Shown here in pieces: positions 10,177-18,741 of a stretch of 45,731 nt of DNA. Both the position numbers and the translations under genes were made by a program. The notes under the pieces are model-generated. The model saw only the letters and a program-made list of their open reading frames with translations, searched no databases and was not told where the DNA came from. The DNA comes from an uncultured Pelagibacteraceae bacterium. GTDB lineage: Bacteria; Pseudomonadota; Alphaproteobacteria; Pelagibacterales; Pelagibacteraceae. Within the stretch, counting starts at the first letter, position 1, and each line of letters begins with the position of its first letter. The stretch is taken from assembly GCA_902517735.1 (NCBI GenBank), contig CABYDK010000004.1, forward strand, positions 1-45,731. Direction: 5' to 3'.

Positions 10177-11177
10177 TAATAATCTTTTACAGTTTTAACT
10201 AGATGCTCCATCATTTCTGGGTTTGTTTCTGGCAATACTCCATGACCCAGATTAAAAATATATGGATGATCTTTAAATATATCTAAATATTTAGTTGCTT
10301 CTTTTTTTATATTTTCTTTGTCTGTAAGTAAAACTTTTGGATCCATTCCTCCCTGAATAGGTATGTTTATCTCTTTTTCTATTTTTACTGGATCAACTTT
10401 ATAATCGATACAAATTGCATCCGGTTTTATAAAATCACAATATTTTTTATAATCCTTAATATTCCTTGGAAAACATATAACAGGTGTATTCAAAGATTGA
10501 ACAAATTTTACTAAATTTAGTGTTGGGTTATATATATAATATGGCAAGTCCTTGTCTTCTAGTAATCCTGCCCAACTATCAAATATTTGAATTACATTTG
10601 CACCATTATCTATTTGATTTTTAATGTGAATTTTTAAAAATTTCTCAATAATTAATAAAACATTATTTATTAAATCCTTATTTTCAAAAAAATCTTTTTT
10701 TAATTGTTTTTTAGGAGATTGTTTATTTATCATGTAAACTAGTATGGTCCAAGGAGCACCCACAAATCCAATAATATTTTTATTTTTTAAAATATCATTA
10801 TTACTTACATTTTTTATAGCTTCATAAATTTGTTTAACTCTTTCAATAAAATTAATTTCTTTCACTTTAGATATTTTATTTAAATCAAGTTGACCTAAAA
10901 TAGGACCAAAATCTTTTTTGAATTCTACATTTTGCTCTAAACCATAAGGCAACATTAATATGTCTGAGAAAATAATTGCGGCATCAAAATCAAACCTTTT
11001 TAATGGTTGAAGAGTAATTTCTGCAGATAAGATTGGATTTAGACATAATTTTATAAAATTTGTATTTTTAGATCTAATTTCTCTAAATTCAGGTAAGTAT
11101 CTACCAGCTTGTCTCATTATCCATATAGGATTTATATTAGTATTTTTATTAATTATTACTTCATGTAGAGGAGTCAT
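10176..11177 (-). CDS. hemE: Uroporphyrinogen decarboxylase
   Basis: HemE decarboxylates the four acetate side chains of uroporphyrinogen III to give coproporphyrinogen III. The N-terminal signature IWMRQAGRYLPEFREIR, the FSDILMLPYGLE segment with the key Asp, and the C-terminal FNLGHGVLPETNPE motif are all present in a 333-residue protein. The gene starts beside the 272-bp candidate origin and heads the hemE-hemH-hemJ run. The hemE/ppsR junction is the known origin neighbourhood in Caulobacter and Rickettsia. Confidence 0.97.
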   Translation of the reverse strand: MTPLHEVIINKNTNINPIWIMRQAGRYLPEFREIRSKNTNFIKLCLNPILSAEITLQPLKRFDFDAAIIFSDILMLPYGLEQNVEFKKDFGPILGQLDLNKISKVKEINFIERVKQIYEAIKNVSNNDILKNKNIIGFVGAPWTILVYMINKQSPKKQLKKDFFENKDLINNVLLIIEKFLKIHIKNQIDNGANVIQIFDSWAGLLEDKDLPYYIYNPTLNLVKFVQSLNTPVICFPRNIKDYKKYCDFIKPDAICIDYKVDPVKIEKEINIPIQGGMDPKVLLTDKENIKKEATKYLDIFKDHPYIFNLGHGVLPETNPEMMEHLVKTVKDY

Positions 11178-11218
11178 ATTAAAATAATATATATTAATAT
11201 TGTATTAGTATTATGTAA

Positions 11219-11227
11219 TGTGAATAA
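11219..11227 (-). promoter_or_regulatory. DnaA box in candidate oriC
   Basis: The plus strand reads TGTGAATAA, so the minus strand reads TTATTCACA. This fits the TTWTNCACA DnaA-box consensus at all nine positions. It lies at the hemE side of the hemE-ppsR gap. It is the only full match I found in the gap. Confidence 0.7.
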
Positions 11228-11335
11228 CGATAATTATTTTTTTTTAACATTATATTGACAGTTTAATAACATTTAAAAATTAATAATATCGTTTAAAATG
11301 AAGCTTTTTAGTATTTTATTATATTTAATGTATTA

Positions 11336-11367
11336 TTTTATTAACTAATTCATTAATGTTAATAAAA
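11336..11367. repeat. 32-bp inverted repeat in candidate oriC
   Basis: TTTTATTAAC (11336-11345) and GTTAATAAAA (11358-11367) are perfect 10-bp inverted arms around a 12-nt centre that is itself nearly palindromic. Each arm carries TTATTAAC, and a third copy (TTATTAACA) is at 11433-11441. This sequence differs from a DnaA box at the C position, so it could be a low-affinity DnaA site, a binding site for another protein, or chance in an A+T-rich region. Confidence 0.6.
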
Positions 11368-11449
11368 TCCTTATTTTACAACAATAATTAAGCAATATTT
11401 AAATTGAGTAATTTTATTAAAATAATACAAATTTATTAACAATTTATGC

Positions 11450-12271
11450 ATGAGTAATACATATCAAATTTATTTGATCTCTGATTCTACAGGAGAAACT
11501 TTAGAGAGAATTTTTCTAGCTTTAAAAGCTCAATTTAAAAATATTAATTATAAAGTAAATGAATTTCCATTTACTCGAACAGAAAATCAAATCCTAAAAA
11601 TTCTAGAAGATGCAAAAAAAGATGTAAATTCAATAATACTATATACAATTGTTGATAATAGTTTGGCTGGATTCCTAGCAAACGAAAGTAAAAATAAAAG
11701 CCTCCCATGTTTTGATGTCCTTGGTAATCTTATTTTAAGTTTTTCAAAATTATTAAACCAAAAAGCCTCAAATGAACCAAGTGGTCAACATGTTTTAAAT
11801 GAAGAATATTATCAAAGAATTGAAGCGATACAATTTACAATGAATCATGATGATGGAAATTTAATTAATGAAGTAGACAAATCAGATATAATTCTTTTAG
11901 GAGTAAGTAGAACGAGCAAAACTCCAACCTCTATTTATTTAGCTAATAAAGGATATAAAACTTCAAATATTCCATTAATTAACGAAAATTCTATTCCAAA
12001 AATTTTAAAAGACAATCCTAAGATCAGTTGTGTTGTTGGATTAAACACAGAAGCACAAAGGTTAGTTGATTTGAGGAAAAATCGTATGAATTCTTTAAAA
12101 GAAACAGAAAACATAAAATATACAAATATTGAAAATATTCAGAAAGAAATAGAGGATGCTAAGAAAACTTTTAAAAAATATAGTTGGCCAACTATTGACG
12201 TAACAAGAAAATCTGTTGAAGAAACAGCAGCATCAATTATCAAAATTTATGAAATTTATAGTCAAAAATAA
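11450..12271 (+). CDS. ppsR: Pyruvate, phosphate dikinase regulatory protein (DUF299)
   Basis: This family uses ADP to phosphorylate and inactivate, and Pi to reactivate, pyruvate phosphate dikinase or PEP synthase. Typical motifs are the N-terminal YLISDSTGETLE and the P-loop-like GVSRTSKTPTSIYLA. At 273 residues it has normal length. It is the first gene on the plus strand from the candidate origin, and its stop overlaps the maf start (TAATG). It corresponds to the RP001-type gene that flanks the origin in other alphaproteobacteria. Whether the partner is PPDK or PEP synthase cannot be told from this window. Confidence 0.93.
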   Translation: MSNTYQIYLISDSTGETLERIFLALKAQFKNINYKVNEFPFTRTENQILKILEDAKKDVNSIILYTIVDNSLAGFLANESKNKSLPCFDVLGNLILSFSKLLNQKASNEPSGQHVLNEEYYQRIEAIQFTMNHDDGNLINEVDKSDIILLGVSRTSKTPTSIYLANKGYKTSNIPLINENSIPKILKDNPKISCVVGLNTEAQRLVDLRKNRMNSLKETENIKYTNIENIQKEIEDAKKTFKKYSWPTIDVTRKSVEETAASIIKIYEIYSQK

Positions 12272-12855
12272 TGAGTAAAATTATTTTAGCATCTAAGAGC
12301 AAAGTCAGAAAAGATATCCTAGATTCAAATAATATAGACTGTGAAGTAATTCCGTCAAATGTAGATGAGGATAGTATTAAAATATCATTAATTAATGAAA
12401 ATGCTTCACCAGAAATTATATCTAAAAATCTAGCTGAACTAAAAGCAAATAAAATTAGCTCCAAATTTAGGGATCATTTAGTACTTGGAGCGGACAGTGT
12501 AATAGATCTGCAGGGAAATATTATATCAAAACCAGGTGATAGAAAAAAGGCTTTAAATATATTAAAAGAACTTAATAATAAATCTCATTATTTAATAAGC
12601 TCCGTATGTATATCAAAAAATGGTAAGATGATTTGGAATTATACTGATAAAGCAAAACTTACTATGAAAAATTTTTCTTTAAAAGAACTAGAAATTTATC
12701 TTTCAAAAATTAGCGATGAAACGTTATATGCTTATAATGTTTATCAAATAGAAGGAATTGGAAAAACTTTATTTTCCACTATTGAGGGAGACAAGGATAC
12801 CATAATGGGTTTGCCGATTAAAAAGATCAAAGAATACCTAATAAATTACAACTAA
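12271..12855 (+). CDS. maf: Maf-family nucleotide pyrophosphatase
   Basis: Maf proteins hydrolyse non-canonical or standard nucleoside triphosphates to monophosphates, and some affect septum formation. The N-terminal ILASKSKVRKDIL is a variant of the ASxSPRR signature. LGADSVIDLQGNI contains the conserved acidic centre, followed by KPGDRKKAL. The length, 194 residues, is typical. The gene is packed between ppsR (1-bp overlap) and aroE (next base). Substrate preference (dTTP/UTP versus m7GTP) cannot be assigned. Confidence 0.9.
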   Translation: MSKIILASKSKVRKDILDSNNIDCEVIPSNVDEDSIKISLINENASPEIISKNLAELKANKISSKFRDHLVLGADSVIDLQGNIISKPGDRKKALNILKELNNKSHYLISSVCISKNGKMIWNYTDKAKLTMKNFSLKELEIYLSKISDETLYAYNVYQIEGIGKTLFSTIEGDKDTIMGLPIKKIKEYLINYN

Positions 12856-13653
12856 ATGAAAAAACATATAATAATTGGCAATCCTATAACTCATTCTTTA
12901 TCACCAAAAATTCATAATTACTGGTTTAAAGAAAATAATATTAATGCGAATTATGAAAAAATTTCACCAGAAAAAAATGAAATTGAAAATATTGTAAAAA
13001 AAATTAAACAAAAAGAAATTTATGGAATGAACGTTACAGTTCCCTATAAACAGACCGTCATACCATTTTTAGAATCTAAATCAAAATTAGTCGAAACAAC
13101 TAATTCTGTTAATACTATTTTTAATAAAGATGGAAAAATTCATGGAGAAAATACTGACGTACATGGATTCGAACAATCAATTGTTAATAATAAATTAAAT
13201 CTAAAAAATAAATCAGTTTTAATATTTGGTGCAGGAGGCACTGTACCTTCAATAATTTGTGGTTTAAAAAATTTGGAAATTGGAAAAATTTATCTTTCAA
13301 ATAGGACAACTGCAAATGCAGAAATTATCAAAAAAATTTTTGACTTTGTAGAAATTATAGATTGGGGTAAAGTTACAAATTGTGACTTATATATTAATTC
13401 TACTAGTGTAGGTTTAAAAAAAAACGATAATTTAAATGTAAATTTAAATTCATTATCTGGCAGTAAAATTTTTTATGATTTAATATATAATCCACCTAAA
13501 ACAAAATTTTTATCTGAAGCGGAAAAATTAGGTCACAAAATAATTAATGGAAAAGAAATGTTTGTTTATCAAGCGCAAAAATCATTTAGTTTGTGGCACA
13601 ATTTAACTCCTAAAGTTAATGAAAAACTAATGAACCATCTGCACAATGATTAG
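12856..13653 (+). CDS. aroE: Shikimate dehydrogenase (NADP+)
   Basis: AroE reduces 3-dehydroshikimate to shikimate in aromatic amino-acid synthesis. The substrate-binding segment IGNPITHSLSPKIHNYW, the catalytic Lys segment GMNVTVPYKQTVIPF, the NADP-binding GAGGTVPSIICGL, and the C-terminal GKEMFVYQAQKSFSLW are all in place. The 265-residue length is normal. It starts on the base after the maf stop, and its 3' end overlaps coaE by 8 bp. Confidence 0.96.
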   Translation: MKKHIIIGNPITHSLSPKIHNYWFKENNINANYEKISPEKNEIENIVKKIKQKEIYGMNVTVPYKQTVIPFLESKSKLVETTNSVNTIFNKDGKIHGENTDVHGFEQSIVNNKLNLKNKSVLIFGAGGTVPSIICGLKNLEIGKIYLSNRTTANAEIIKKIFDFVEIIDWGKVTNCDLYINSTSVGLKKNDNLNVNLNSLSGSKIFYDLIYNPPKTKFLSEAEKLGHKIINGKEMFVYQAQKSFSLWHNLTPKVNEKLMNHLHND

Positions 13654-14218
13654 AATAGCACTATTAGGGGAAATAGGTTCTGGAAAAACATTTTTATCCA
13701 ATTTATTTGGGTATCCAGTTTTTAATGCAGATAAAGTAGTTTCTAAAATTTATTCTAAAAATAGAAGCGTCTTTTTTAAATTAAAAAAAAAATTACCCTT
13801 ATATTTTTCTAAATTTCCTATTAAAAAAGAAGAGTTAATAAATGCAATAATCAAAAAAAAAAAAAATATAAAAATAATTTCATCTGTAGTTCACCCTGAG
13901 GTAAGGAAAAATTTAAAGAATTTTACTAAAATTAATAAAAAAAAAAAAATAGTTATTTTAGATATCCCACTTTATTTGGAAAATAAACTGAGACAAAAAA
14001 AAGATATTATTATTTTTATCCAACCAAACAAAAATAAAGTTCTTCAAAAAATTAAGAAAAGAAAAAATTTTAATAAATTAGTTTTAAAAAGATTAAAATA
14101 TTTTCAGTTATCTACAAACTTCAAAAAAAAGAAAGCTCATTATATTATTAAAAATAATTTTGATAAAGAATCAGCTCGAAAAAAGGTCAAGGATGTATTA
14201 AAAAGAATTTTAATATGA
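13646..14218 (+). CDS. coaE: Dephospho-CoA kinase
   Basis: CoaE phosphorylates the ribose 3'-OH of dephospho-CoA, the last step of coenzyme A synthesis. The P-loop is GEIGSGKTFLSN (residues 8-19), followed by the family's FNADKVV and VVHPEVRK motifs and LDIPLYLENKL. The 190-residue protein is very lysine-rich. Its gene contains two uninterrupted A tracts of 14 and 13 nt that preserve the frame but could promote slippage. It overlaps aroE by 8 bp and dnaQ by 4 bp. Identity also rests on the conserved alphaproteobacterial order aroE-coaE-dnaQ. Confidence 0.93.
   Translation: MIRIALLGEIGSGKTFLSNLFGYPVFNADKVVSKIYSKNRSVFFKLKKKLPLYFSKFPIKKEELINAIIKKKKNIKIISSVVHPEVRKNLKNFTKINKKKKIVILDIPLYLENKLRQKKDIIIFIQPNKNKVLQKIKKRKNFNKLVLKRLKYFQLSTNFKKKKAHYIIKNNFDKESARKKVKDVLKRILI
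13853..13949. repeat. Two long poly(A) tracts inside coaE
   Basis: Positions 13853-13866 are 14 consecutive A residues and 13937-13949 are 13 consecutive A residues, both on the coding strand of coaE. They encode Lys runs (IIKKKKN and NKKKKKIV). Such tracts are hot spots for polymerase slippage and for sequencing error. The reading frame as given is intact. Confidence 0.9.
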
Positions 14219-14877
14219 AAGAAATAGTCCTAGATACAGAAACTACAGGTATATCAGTTAAAGATGGTCACAGAATTGTAGAAATAGGTTGTATTGAACT
14301 TGATAATTTAATTCCAACTAATAAAAAATTTCATTGTTATTTAAATCCTGAAAAAAAAGTCTCAGAAAAGGCTTTTCAAGTTCATGGTTATTCAGATGAT
14401 TTTTTATCAAAACAAAAAAAATTTAACGAAATAGTAGAGGATTTTTTAAACTTTATAAAAGGAAAGAAATTAATAATACATAATGCTGAATTTGATCTTG
14501 CTCACTTAAATAATGAATTAAAACTAATAGGAAGAGACACAATAGATAATCAAATAATCGATACTCTTAATTTAGCTAGAGAAAAATTTCCAGGTTCTTC
14601 AATAAGCCTTGATGCGTTATGTAAAAAATATAGGATCGACAACTCCAAAAGAGTGCAACACACAGCTTTGGTTGATTGTGATTTACTAGCTAAGGTTTAT
14701 ATTAATTTAATTGATCAAAAAGAACCCACTTTAGATTTTCAAATGGAAAGTAAATTACAAAATTATGATAAAAAAAATATTTTATATTTTAAAAAAGTAA
14801 TTAAACCTTCTTTAGAAGAATTAAAAAAGCATAAGGAGTATTTAAAAAAAGATTTAAAAAAAAATTTCTTTAATTAA
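14215..14877 (+). CDS. dnaQ: DNA polymerase III epsilon subunit (3'-5' proofreading exonuclease)
   Basis: DnaQ is the DEDDh exonuclease that proofreads during replication. Exo I is VLDTETTG with D7 and E9, Exo II is HNAEFDLAHLN, and Exo III is HTALVDCDLLAKVY with the catalytic His and Asp. The 220 residues cover the exonuclease domain plus a C-terminal tail that would bind the alpha subunit. It overlaps coaE by 4 bp at the start and ends tail-to-tail with secB, overlapping by 8 bp. Confidence 0.95.
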   Translation: MKEIVLDTETTGISVKDGHRIVEIGCIELDNLIPTNKKFHCYLNPEKKVSEKAFQVHGYSDDFLSKQKKFNEIVEDFLNFIKGKKLIIHNAEFDLAHLNNELKLIGRDTIDNQIIDTLNLAREKFPGSSISLDALCKKYRIDNSKRVQHTALVDCDLLAKVYINLIDQKEPTLDFQMESKLQNYDKKNILYFKKVIKPSLEELKKHKEYLKKDLKKNFFN

Positions 14878-15295
14878 ATCTTTCGTTATAAAGTTTGTTA
14901 AAATCAACTTTTTTTTCTAATTTTATCGCTGGATGTCCAGAATTATGAATTAAATTTAGAAATGAATTTTCTAAGTCAGGATAAATTTTAGTTGGCACAT
15001 CACATAAAATTATTTTTTGAAGATCTTCTTTCTCTTTTACATCATCGTTTATTTTAATAATAGTAGCATATACTATTTCATAATATGATTTTTTTTCGTT
15101 TGGTTCTTTATCTTCAAATTTTAAAGTAATATTTACCTCAATTAATTTATTTTTTAGAGCTTTAGAGGTTATATCTATATTAAGTTGATATTTAGAAATA
15201 TTTTCTTTAACAAATAAAAAAGTTTCTATATCGCGCGTTTCGCTTGACATATCTTTAATAAATTTTGCTAGTATCTTAAATTTTTCTATCATCAT
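14870..15295 (-). CDS. secB: Protein-export chaperone SecB
   Basis: SecB keeps preproteins unfolded and passes them to SecA. The protein is 141 residues with the family's beta-strand pattern, including YKFxVE-like KYQLNIDITSKAL and YYEIVYATIIKI. The C-terminal LIHNSGHPAIKLEKKVDFNKLY corresponds to the conserved FPP-substrate end region in divergent form. The sequence is quite divergent from enterobacterial SecB. The position (dnaQ, secB, fxsA) matches the alphaproteobacterial order and supports the call. Two adjacent ATG codons are possible starts; I keep the first. The start overlaps the fxsA end by 20 bp. Confidence 0.85.
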   Translation of the reverse strand: MMIEKFKILAKFIKDMSSETRDIETFLFVKENISKYQLNIDITSKALKNKLIEVNITLKFEDKEPNEKKSYYEIVYATIIKINDDVKEKEDLQKIILCDVPTKIYPDLENSFLNLIHNSGHPAIKLEKKVDFNKLYNERFN

Positions 15296-15701
15296 TATCT
15301 TCTATATCTTCATACTCACCATCTATAAAATTATTTTTTTTCGTTTGATGTTTTTTGATTTTATTTGATAAATTTCCTAATAAAAGTTTCCTAGTAATAG
15401 GAAATATTATTAAAAAACCCAAAAAGTCTGTAGCAAAACCAGGAATAATTAAGAGTATTGCTGCAAAAGCAATTGCAGCACCGGAAATGATTTCATAAGC
15501 AGGAACTTCGTTCTTAACTATTTGCATAAATCCTGACCTAATGGTGTTTAAACCCTCATATTTTGCATAATAAATCCCAATAATCGCAGTTACAAATATT
15601 AATAAAATAGTATTAAAAGCACCTATTTGTGAGCCAATTTTTATAAATAAGTAAATTTCTAAAATTGGAATTAAGATAATTGATAATAAAACTGAGTTCA
15701 T
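15276..15701 (-). CDS. fxsA: FxsA-family membrane protein
   Basis: FxsA is a cytoplasmic membrane protein known in E. coli to relieve phage T7 exclusion by F-plasmid PifA; its native role is unclear. The 141-residue protein shows hydrophobic segments at about 3-22, 27-45 and 70-105, and the typical IPILEIYLFIKIGSQIGAFNTI opening followed by AAILLIIPGFATDFLGFLIIFP. A charged C-terminal tail follows. It is upstream of secB on the minus strand with overlapping ends. Confidence 0.88.
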   Translation of the reverse strand: MNSVLLSIILIPILEIYLFIKIGSQIGAFNTILLIFVTAIIGIYYAKYEGLNTIRSGFMQIVKNEVPAYEIISGAAIAFAAILLIIPGFATDFLGFLIIFPITRKLLLGNLSNKIKKHQTKKNNFIDGEYEDIEDNDDRKI

Positions 15702-15758
15702 TTGTCTTTAATGTAATTGTTAGTTGAAATTAATCAACATAGTAATTACATTTAACAT

Positions 15759-16355
15759 ATGAATTATAGTTTTGAGTATATTGATATAATACTTCTTGCG
15801 ATGATTGCAGGATTTATCTTTTTAAGATTAAGAGGAATTTTAGGAAAAAGAACTGGATTTCAGGGAAAACCACCTTCTCAGTTTGAAAAAGTATTAAATA
15901 ATACTCAAGTAGAAAAAAAAGTTATCCAAAAAGAAAATTTTGATGATGAGGCACAGCAAGAATTTTTAAAAGGAGCAAAAATTGCTTATGAGACAATTAT
16001 TACTGACTTTAGTGATAATGACAATAAACTTACTTCAAGCAAGGCTCTACTGAGTAAAAAAATACATGATCAATTTGAAGAAGCGCTAAAAGAAAGAAGC
16101 AAAAGGGGGCATTATGCAGAAATAACATTTATAGGTGTTAATTCTGCAAAAATTAAAGAACATAAAAAAATTGATAATATTTTAAATGTTACAGTTGATT
16201 TTGTAAGCGAAATAATTACCTGTATTAAAGATAAAGACAAAAATGTTATTTCTGGGCATCCTGAAAAAATTAAAAAAATTTATGATACTTGGGTTTTTTC
16301 TAGAGATATAAGTTCAAATAATCCAAATTGGCAATTAGTGGATACCCTTACTTAA
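15759..16355 (+). CDS. Tim44/TimA-family membrane-associated protein
   Basis: The protein has one N-terminal membrane helix (about residues 8-24), then a basic linker with LRGILGKRTGFQGKPP, and a Tim44-like domain (EFLKGAKIAYETIITDFSDND, VTVDFVSEII, DTWVFSRDI). Alphaproteobacterial members (TimA) are relatives of the mitochondrial import motor subunit Tim44. Their bacterial role is not settled but is linked to membrane proteins. It is divergent to fxsA, as in other alphaproteobacteria, and is followed directly by the Smr gene. The symbol is left blank because function is not demonstrated. Confidence 0.88.
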   Translation: MNYSFEYIDIILLAMIAGFIFLRLRGILGKRTGFQGKPPSQFEKVLNNTQVEKKVIQKENFDDEAQQEFLKGAKIAYETIITDFSDNDNKLTSSKALLSKKIHDQFEEALKERSKRGHYAEITFIGVNSAKIKEHKKIDNILNVTVDFVSEIITCIKDKDKNVISGHPEKIKKIYDTWVFSRDISSNNPNWQLVDTLT

Positions 16356-16769
16356 TTGAACGATAAAATTTCAAATAAAGATAAACAAGCTTGGGAAACT
16401 TTTTTATCAAGCAAAGAAAAATTACCTAATAAAGATTTCAAACTAGGTAAAAAAGATTCACAAAATATTAATCAAATAGATTTACATGGTTTTTCTTTAC
16501 AAGAAGCAAATAATGCTATTAAAAAATTGATAGATCAGTCGTACGATATTGGCGTGAAAAAAATAATTGTTGTAACTGGTAAGGGTCTTCATTCAAATAC
16601 AGAAAAAGATCCATACATTTCAAAAGATTTAAGTATTTTGAAGTATTCTGTTCCAGAATTTATAAAGAATGATAATGAATTAAAGAACAAAATTACAATG
16701 ATAAAAGATGCCGAAATTGAAGATGGAGGTAGTGGAGCCTTTTATATTTTTTTGAAAAAAAAATTATAA
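16356..16769 (+). CDS. Smr-domain protein (MutS2 C-terminal-like)
   Basis: The 137-residue protein carries an Smr domain. [19 protein letters not shown] contains the DLHG motif and [13 protein letters not shown] contains the TGxGxHS-type motif. A C-terminal [13 protein letters not shown] end follows. Smr domains are nicking nucleases or nucleic-acid binders, but stand-alone bacterial members are poorly characterised. The start is TTG, on the base right after the timA-like stop. In many alphaproteobacteria mltA lies between these two genes and is missing here. The 3' end overlaps hslU by 6 bp. Confidence 0.88.
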   Translation: MNDKISNKDKQAWETFLSSKEKLPNKDFKLGKKDSQNINQIDLHGFSLQEANNAIKKLIDQSYDIGVKKIIVVTGKGLHSNTEKDPYISKDLSILKYSVPEFIKNDNELKNKITMIKDAEIEDGGSGAFYIFLKKKL

Positions 16770-18137
16770 TATAAATTTTGATAAATCAGTATCTTTTACT
16801 AAATTGTCTAAGTTTTTATTGATATAATCTTTATTAATAATTATTTTTTCACCAGCTCTGTCAGTTGCGGTAAAACTAATATCGTCTAAAATTTTTTCAA
16901 TTATTGTATGAAGTCTTCTAGCGCCAATGTTTTCAACCGTTGAATTTACCTCTGATGCAATTTTTGCGATTGTGTCTATGCCATCTTCTGAAAATTCAAG
17001 ATCTACATTTTCTGTTTTTAATAAAGCAACATATTGCTTGATTAAACTATAATCAGGTTCTTTTAATATTCTTTTAAAATCCTCACTAGTCAAAGCTTCT
17101 AATTCAACTCTTATAGGCAATCTCCCCTGAAGCTCTGGAAGTAAATCAGATGGTTTTGCAAGTTGAAAGGCTCCAGATGCTATAAATAAAATATGATCTG
17201 TTTTTATAGGACCATGTTTTGTATTTACCGTTGTACCTTCAATTAAAGGTAACAAATCTCTTTGTACACCTTCTCGAGATACATCGCCCCCAACTCTATC
17301 TGTTCTTCCTGAAATTTTATCTATTTCATCAAGGAATACTATTCCATTATTTTCGGTTGATAACTTAGCAGCCTTTACAATTTTATCGTTTTCTATCAGC
17401 TTATCAGACTCATCATTTATTAAAATTTCATGAGATTCTTTAACAGTCATTTTCTTTTTCTTTTCCTTGTTTCCCATTGATTTACCTAACATTTCTCCTA
17501 TGTTAATCATTCCTACGTTTGCACCTGGCATACCTGGAATTTCAAATGAGGTTCCACTAGAACCAACATCACTAACTGCAATTTCTATTTCATTATCGTC
17601 TAAGTCACCGCTTCTAAGTCTTTTTCGAAAGCTTTCTCTAGTTGCTAAACTTGCTTTTTTACCTACTAATGCGTCTAAAACTTTTTCCTCAGCTGCCTTT
17701 TGAGCTTTTGCGTGAACCTCTTTTCTTTTTTTAACTTTTTCCATTGAGATAGCAATTTCAATTAGGTCTCTTACTATTTGTTCTACATCTCTTCCTACGT
17801 AACCAACTTCAGTAAATCTTGTCGCTTCAACTTTTACGAATGGAGCTTCAGCAAGTTTGGAAAGTCTTCTGGATATTTCAGTTTTACCAACTCCAGTTGG
17901 ACCAATCATCAAAATATTCTTAGGTAAAACTTCATTCTTCATTTCACCTTTTAGAGCCTGTCTTCTCCATCTATTTCTTAAAGCAACAGCCACAGCTTTT
18001 TTTGCTTTATTTTGGCCTACAACAAACCTATCCAACTCAGAAACTATCTCTCTTGGAGATAATGAACTTACGATAGAGGATTTTTCTTTTTGATTTTTTT
18101 CTTTTGGATGTAAAGGAGTTACGTTTGAATTATCCAT
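16764..18137 (-). CDS. hslU: HslU ATPase subunit of HslUV protease
   Basis: HslU is the hexameric AAA+ unfoldase that feeds substrates to HslV. Walker A is GPTGVGKT at residues 79-86, the GYVG pore motif is in [14 protein letters not shown], Walker B is [13 protein letters not shown], and the sensor regions [13 protein letters not shown] and [13 protein letters not shown] are present. An intermediate I-domain is seen around residues 110-240. The C-terminal KFIL resembles the tail that docks into HslV. At 457 residues it is normal. It shares one base with the hslV stop (TAATG). Confidence 0.98.
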   Translation of the reverse strand: MDNSNVTPLHPKEKNQKEKSSIVSSLSPREIVSELDRFVVGQNKAKKAVAVALRNRWRRQALKGEMKNEVLPKNILMIGPTGVGKTEISRRLSKLAEAPFVKVEATRFTEVGYVGRDVEQIVRDLIEIAISMEKVKKRKEVHAKAQKAAEEKVLDALVGKKASLATRESFRKRLRSGDLDDNEIEIAVSDVGSSGTSFEIPGMPGANVGMINIGEMLGKSMGNKEKKKKMTVKESHEILINDESDKLIENDKIVKAAKLSTENNGIVFLDEIDKISGRTDRVGGDVSREGVQRDLLPLIEGTTVNTKHGPIKTDHILFIASGAFQLAKPSDLLPELQGRLPIRVELEALTSEDFKRILKEPDYSLIKQYVALLKTENVDLEFSEDGIDTIAKIASEVNSTVENIGARRLHTIIEKILDDISFTATDRAGEKIIINKDYINKNLDNLVKDTDLSKFIL

Positions 18138-18652
18138 TATATTTTTTCAACCTTAACATTATTATTAGTAAATACACAAATGTCAGCAGCAATTTGAATT
18201 GCTTTTTTTGCTATTTCTTCAGCAGACATATTTCCTTCCATCAAAACCTTGCCTGCAGCTAAAGCATAATTTCCTCCTGAACCAATTCCAATAACATCAC
18301 CCTCAGGTTCTAAAACATCACCAGTTCCTGAAATGATATAGCTATTATTTTTATCTCCTACAGCCATCAAAGCTTCTAGTCTTCTTAAATATTTATCTGT
18401 TCGCCAATCTTTTGCTAATTCAACAGCAGCTCTAGATAAATTTCCTGCATGTTTTTCAAGTTTACCTTCTAGTCTCTCAAATAATGTCAGAGCGTCAGCT
18501 GTTGAACCGGCAAAGCCAGCAACCACATCTCTTTTATCAATTTTTCTAACTTTTGAAGCGGTGCTTTTGACAACAGTATTTCCCATACTTACTTGTCCAT
18601 CACCAGCAACTACTACTTCTTTGTTCTTTCTAACTAACACAATCGTTGTCAT
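18137..18652 (-). CDS. hslV: HslV peptidase subunit of HslUV protease
   Basis: HslV is the proteasome-like threonine peptidase. The protein begins MTTIVLVRK, so removal of Met exposes Thr2 as the N-terminal nucleophile. [32 protein letters not shown] and [13 protein letters not shown] are the classic family motifs. At 171 residues it has the standard length. It is transcribed with hslU, which it overlaps by one base, and is divergent from the his operon across an 89-bp gap. Confidence 0.98.
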   Translation of the reverse strand: MTTIVLVRKNKEVVVAGDGQVSMGNTVVKSTASKVRKIDKRDVVAGFAGSTADALTLFERLEGKLEKHAGNLSRAAVELAKDWRTDKYLRRLEALMAVGDKNNSYIISGTGDVLEPEGDVIGIGSGGNYALAAGKVLMEGNMSAEEIAKKAIQIAADICVFTNNNVKVEKI

Positions 18653-18741
18653 ACCTAATAAATGGTAACTATTTTTGATACTTCAAGTCTAGATACTAAT
18701 ATTGATATGAAAGGATTATGTATGTATACCTCTAAAAATAT

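Larger units (their letters stand above)
11178..11449. other. oriC: Candidate chromosomal replication origin (oriC)
   Basis: This is the longest A+T-rich gap in the window, lying between divergent hemE and ppsR. It contains no credible gene. It holds a consensus-matching DnaA box (TTATTCACA on the minus strand at 11219-11227), three copies of TTATTAAC (two inside a 32-bp inverted repeat) and T-rich runs that could unwind. In Caulobacter and Rickettsia the origin is at the hemE-RP001 junction (RP001 being the ppsR/DUF299-type gene), and the flanking gene order here matches. All ten genes to the left point away from it. Only one good DnaA box is visible, and dnaA is not in the window. Confidence 0.8.

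Noticed and set aside
11299-11349. 16-codon ORF MKLFSILLYLMYYFIN in the origin gap
   Set aside because: Too short, no ribosome site, composition expected from A/T-rich DNA, and it runs into the inverted repeat.
11335-11366. Full CtrA site (TTAA-N7-TTAAC) in the origin gap
   Set aside because: The TTAA pairs present are spaced 8 nt or otherwise off-register, so only half-sites exist.
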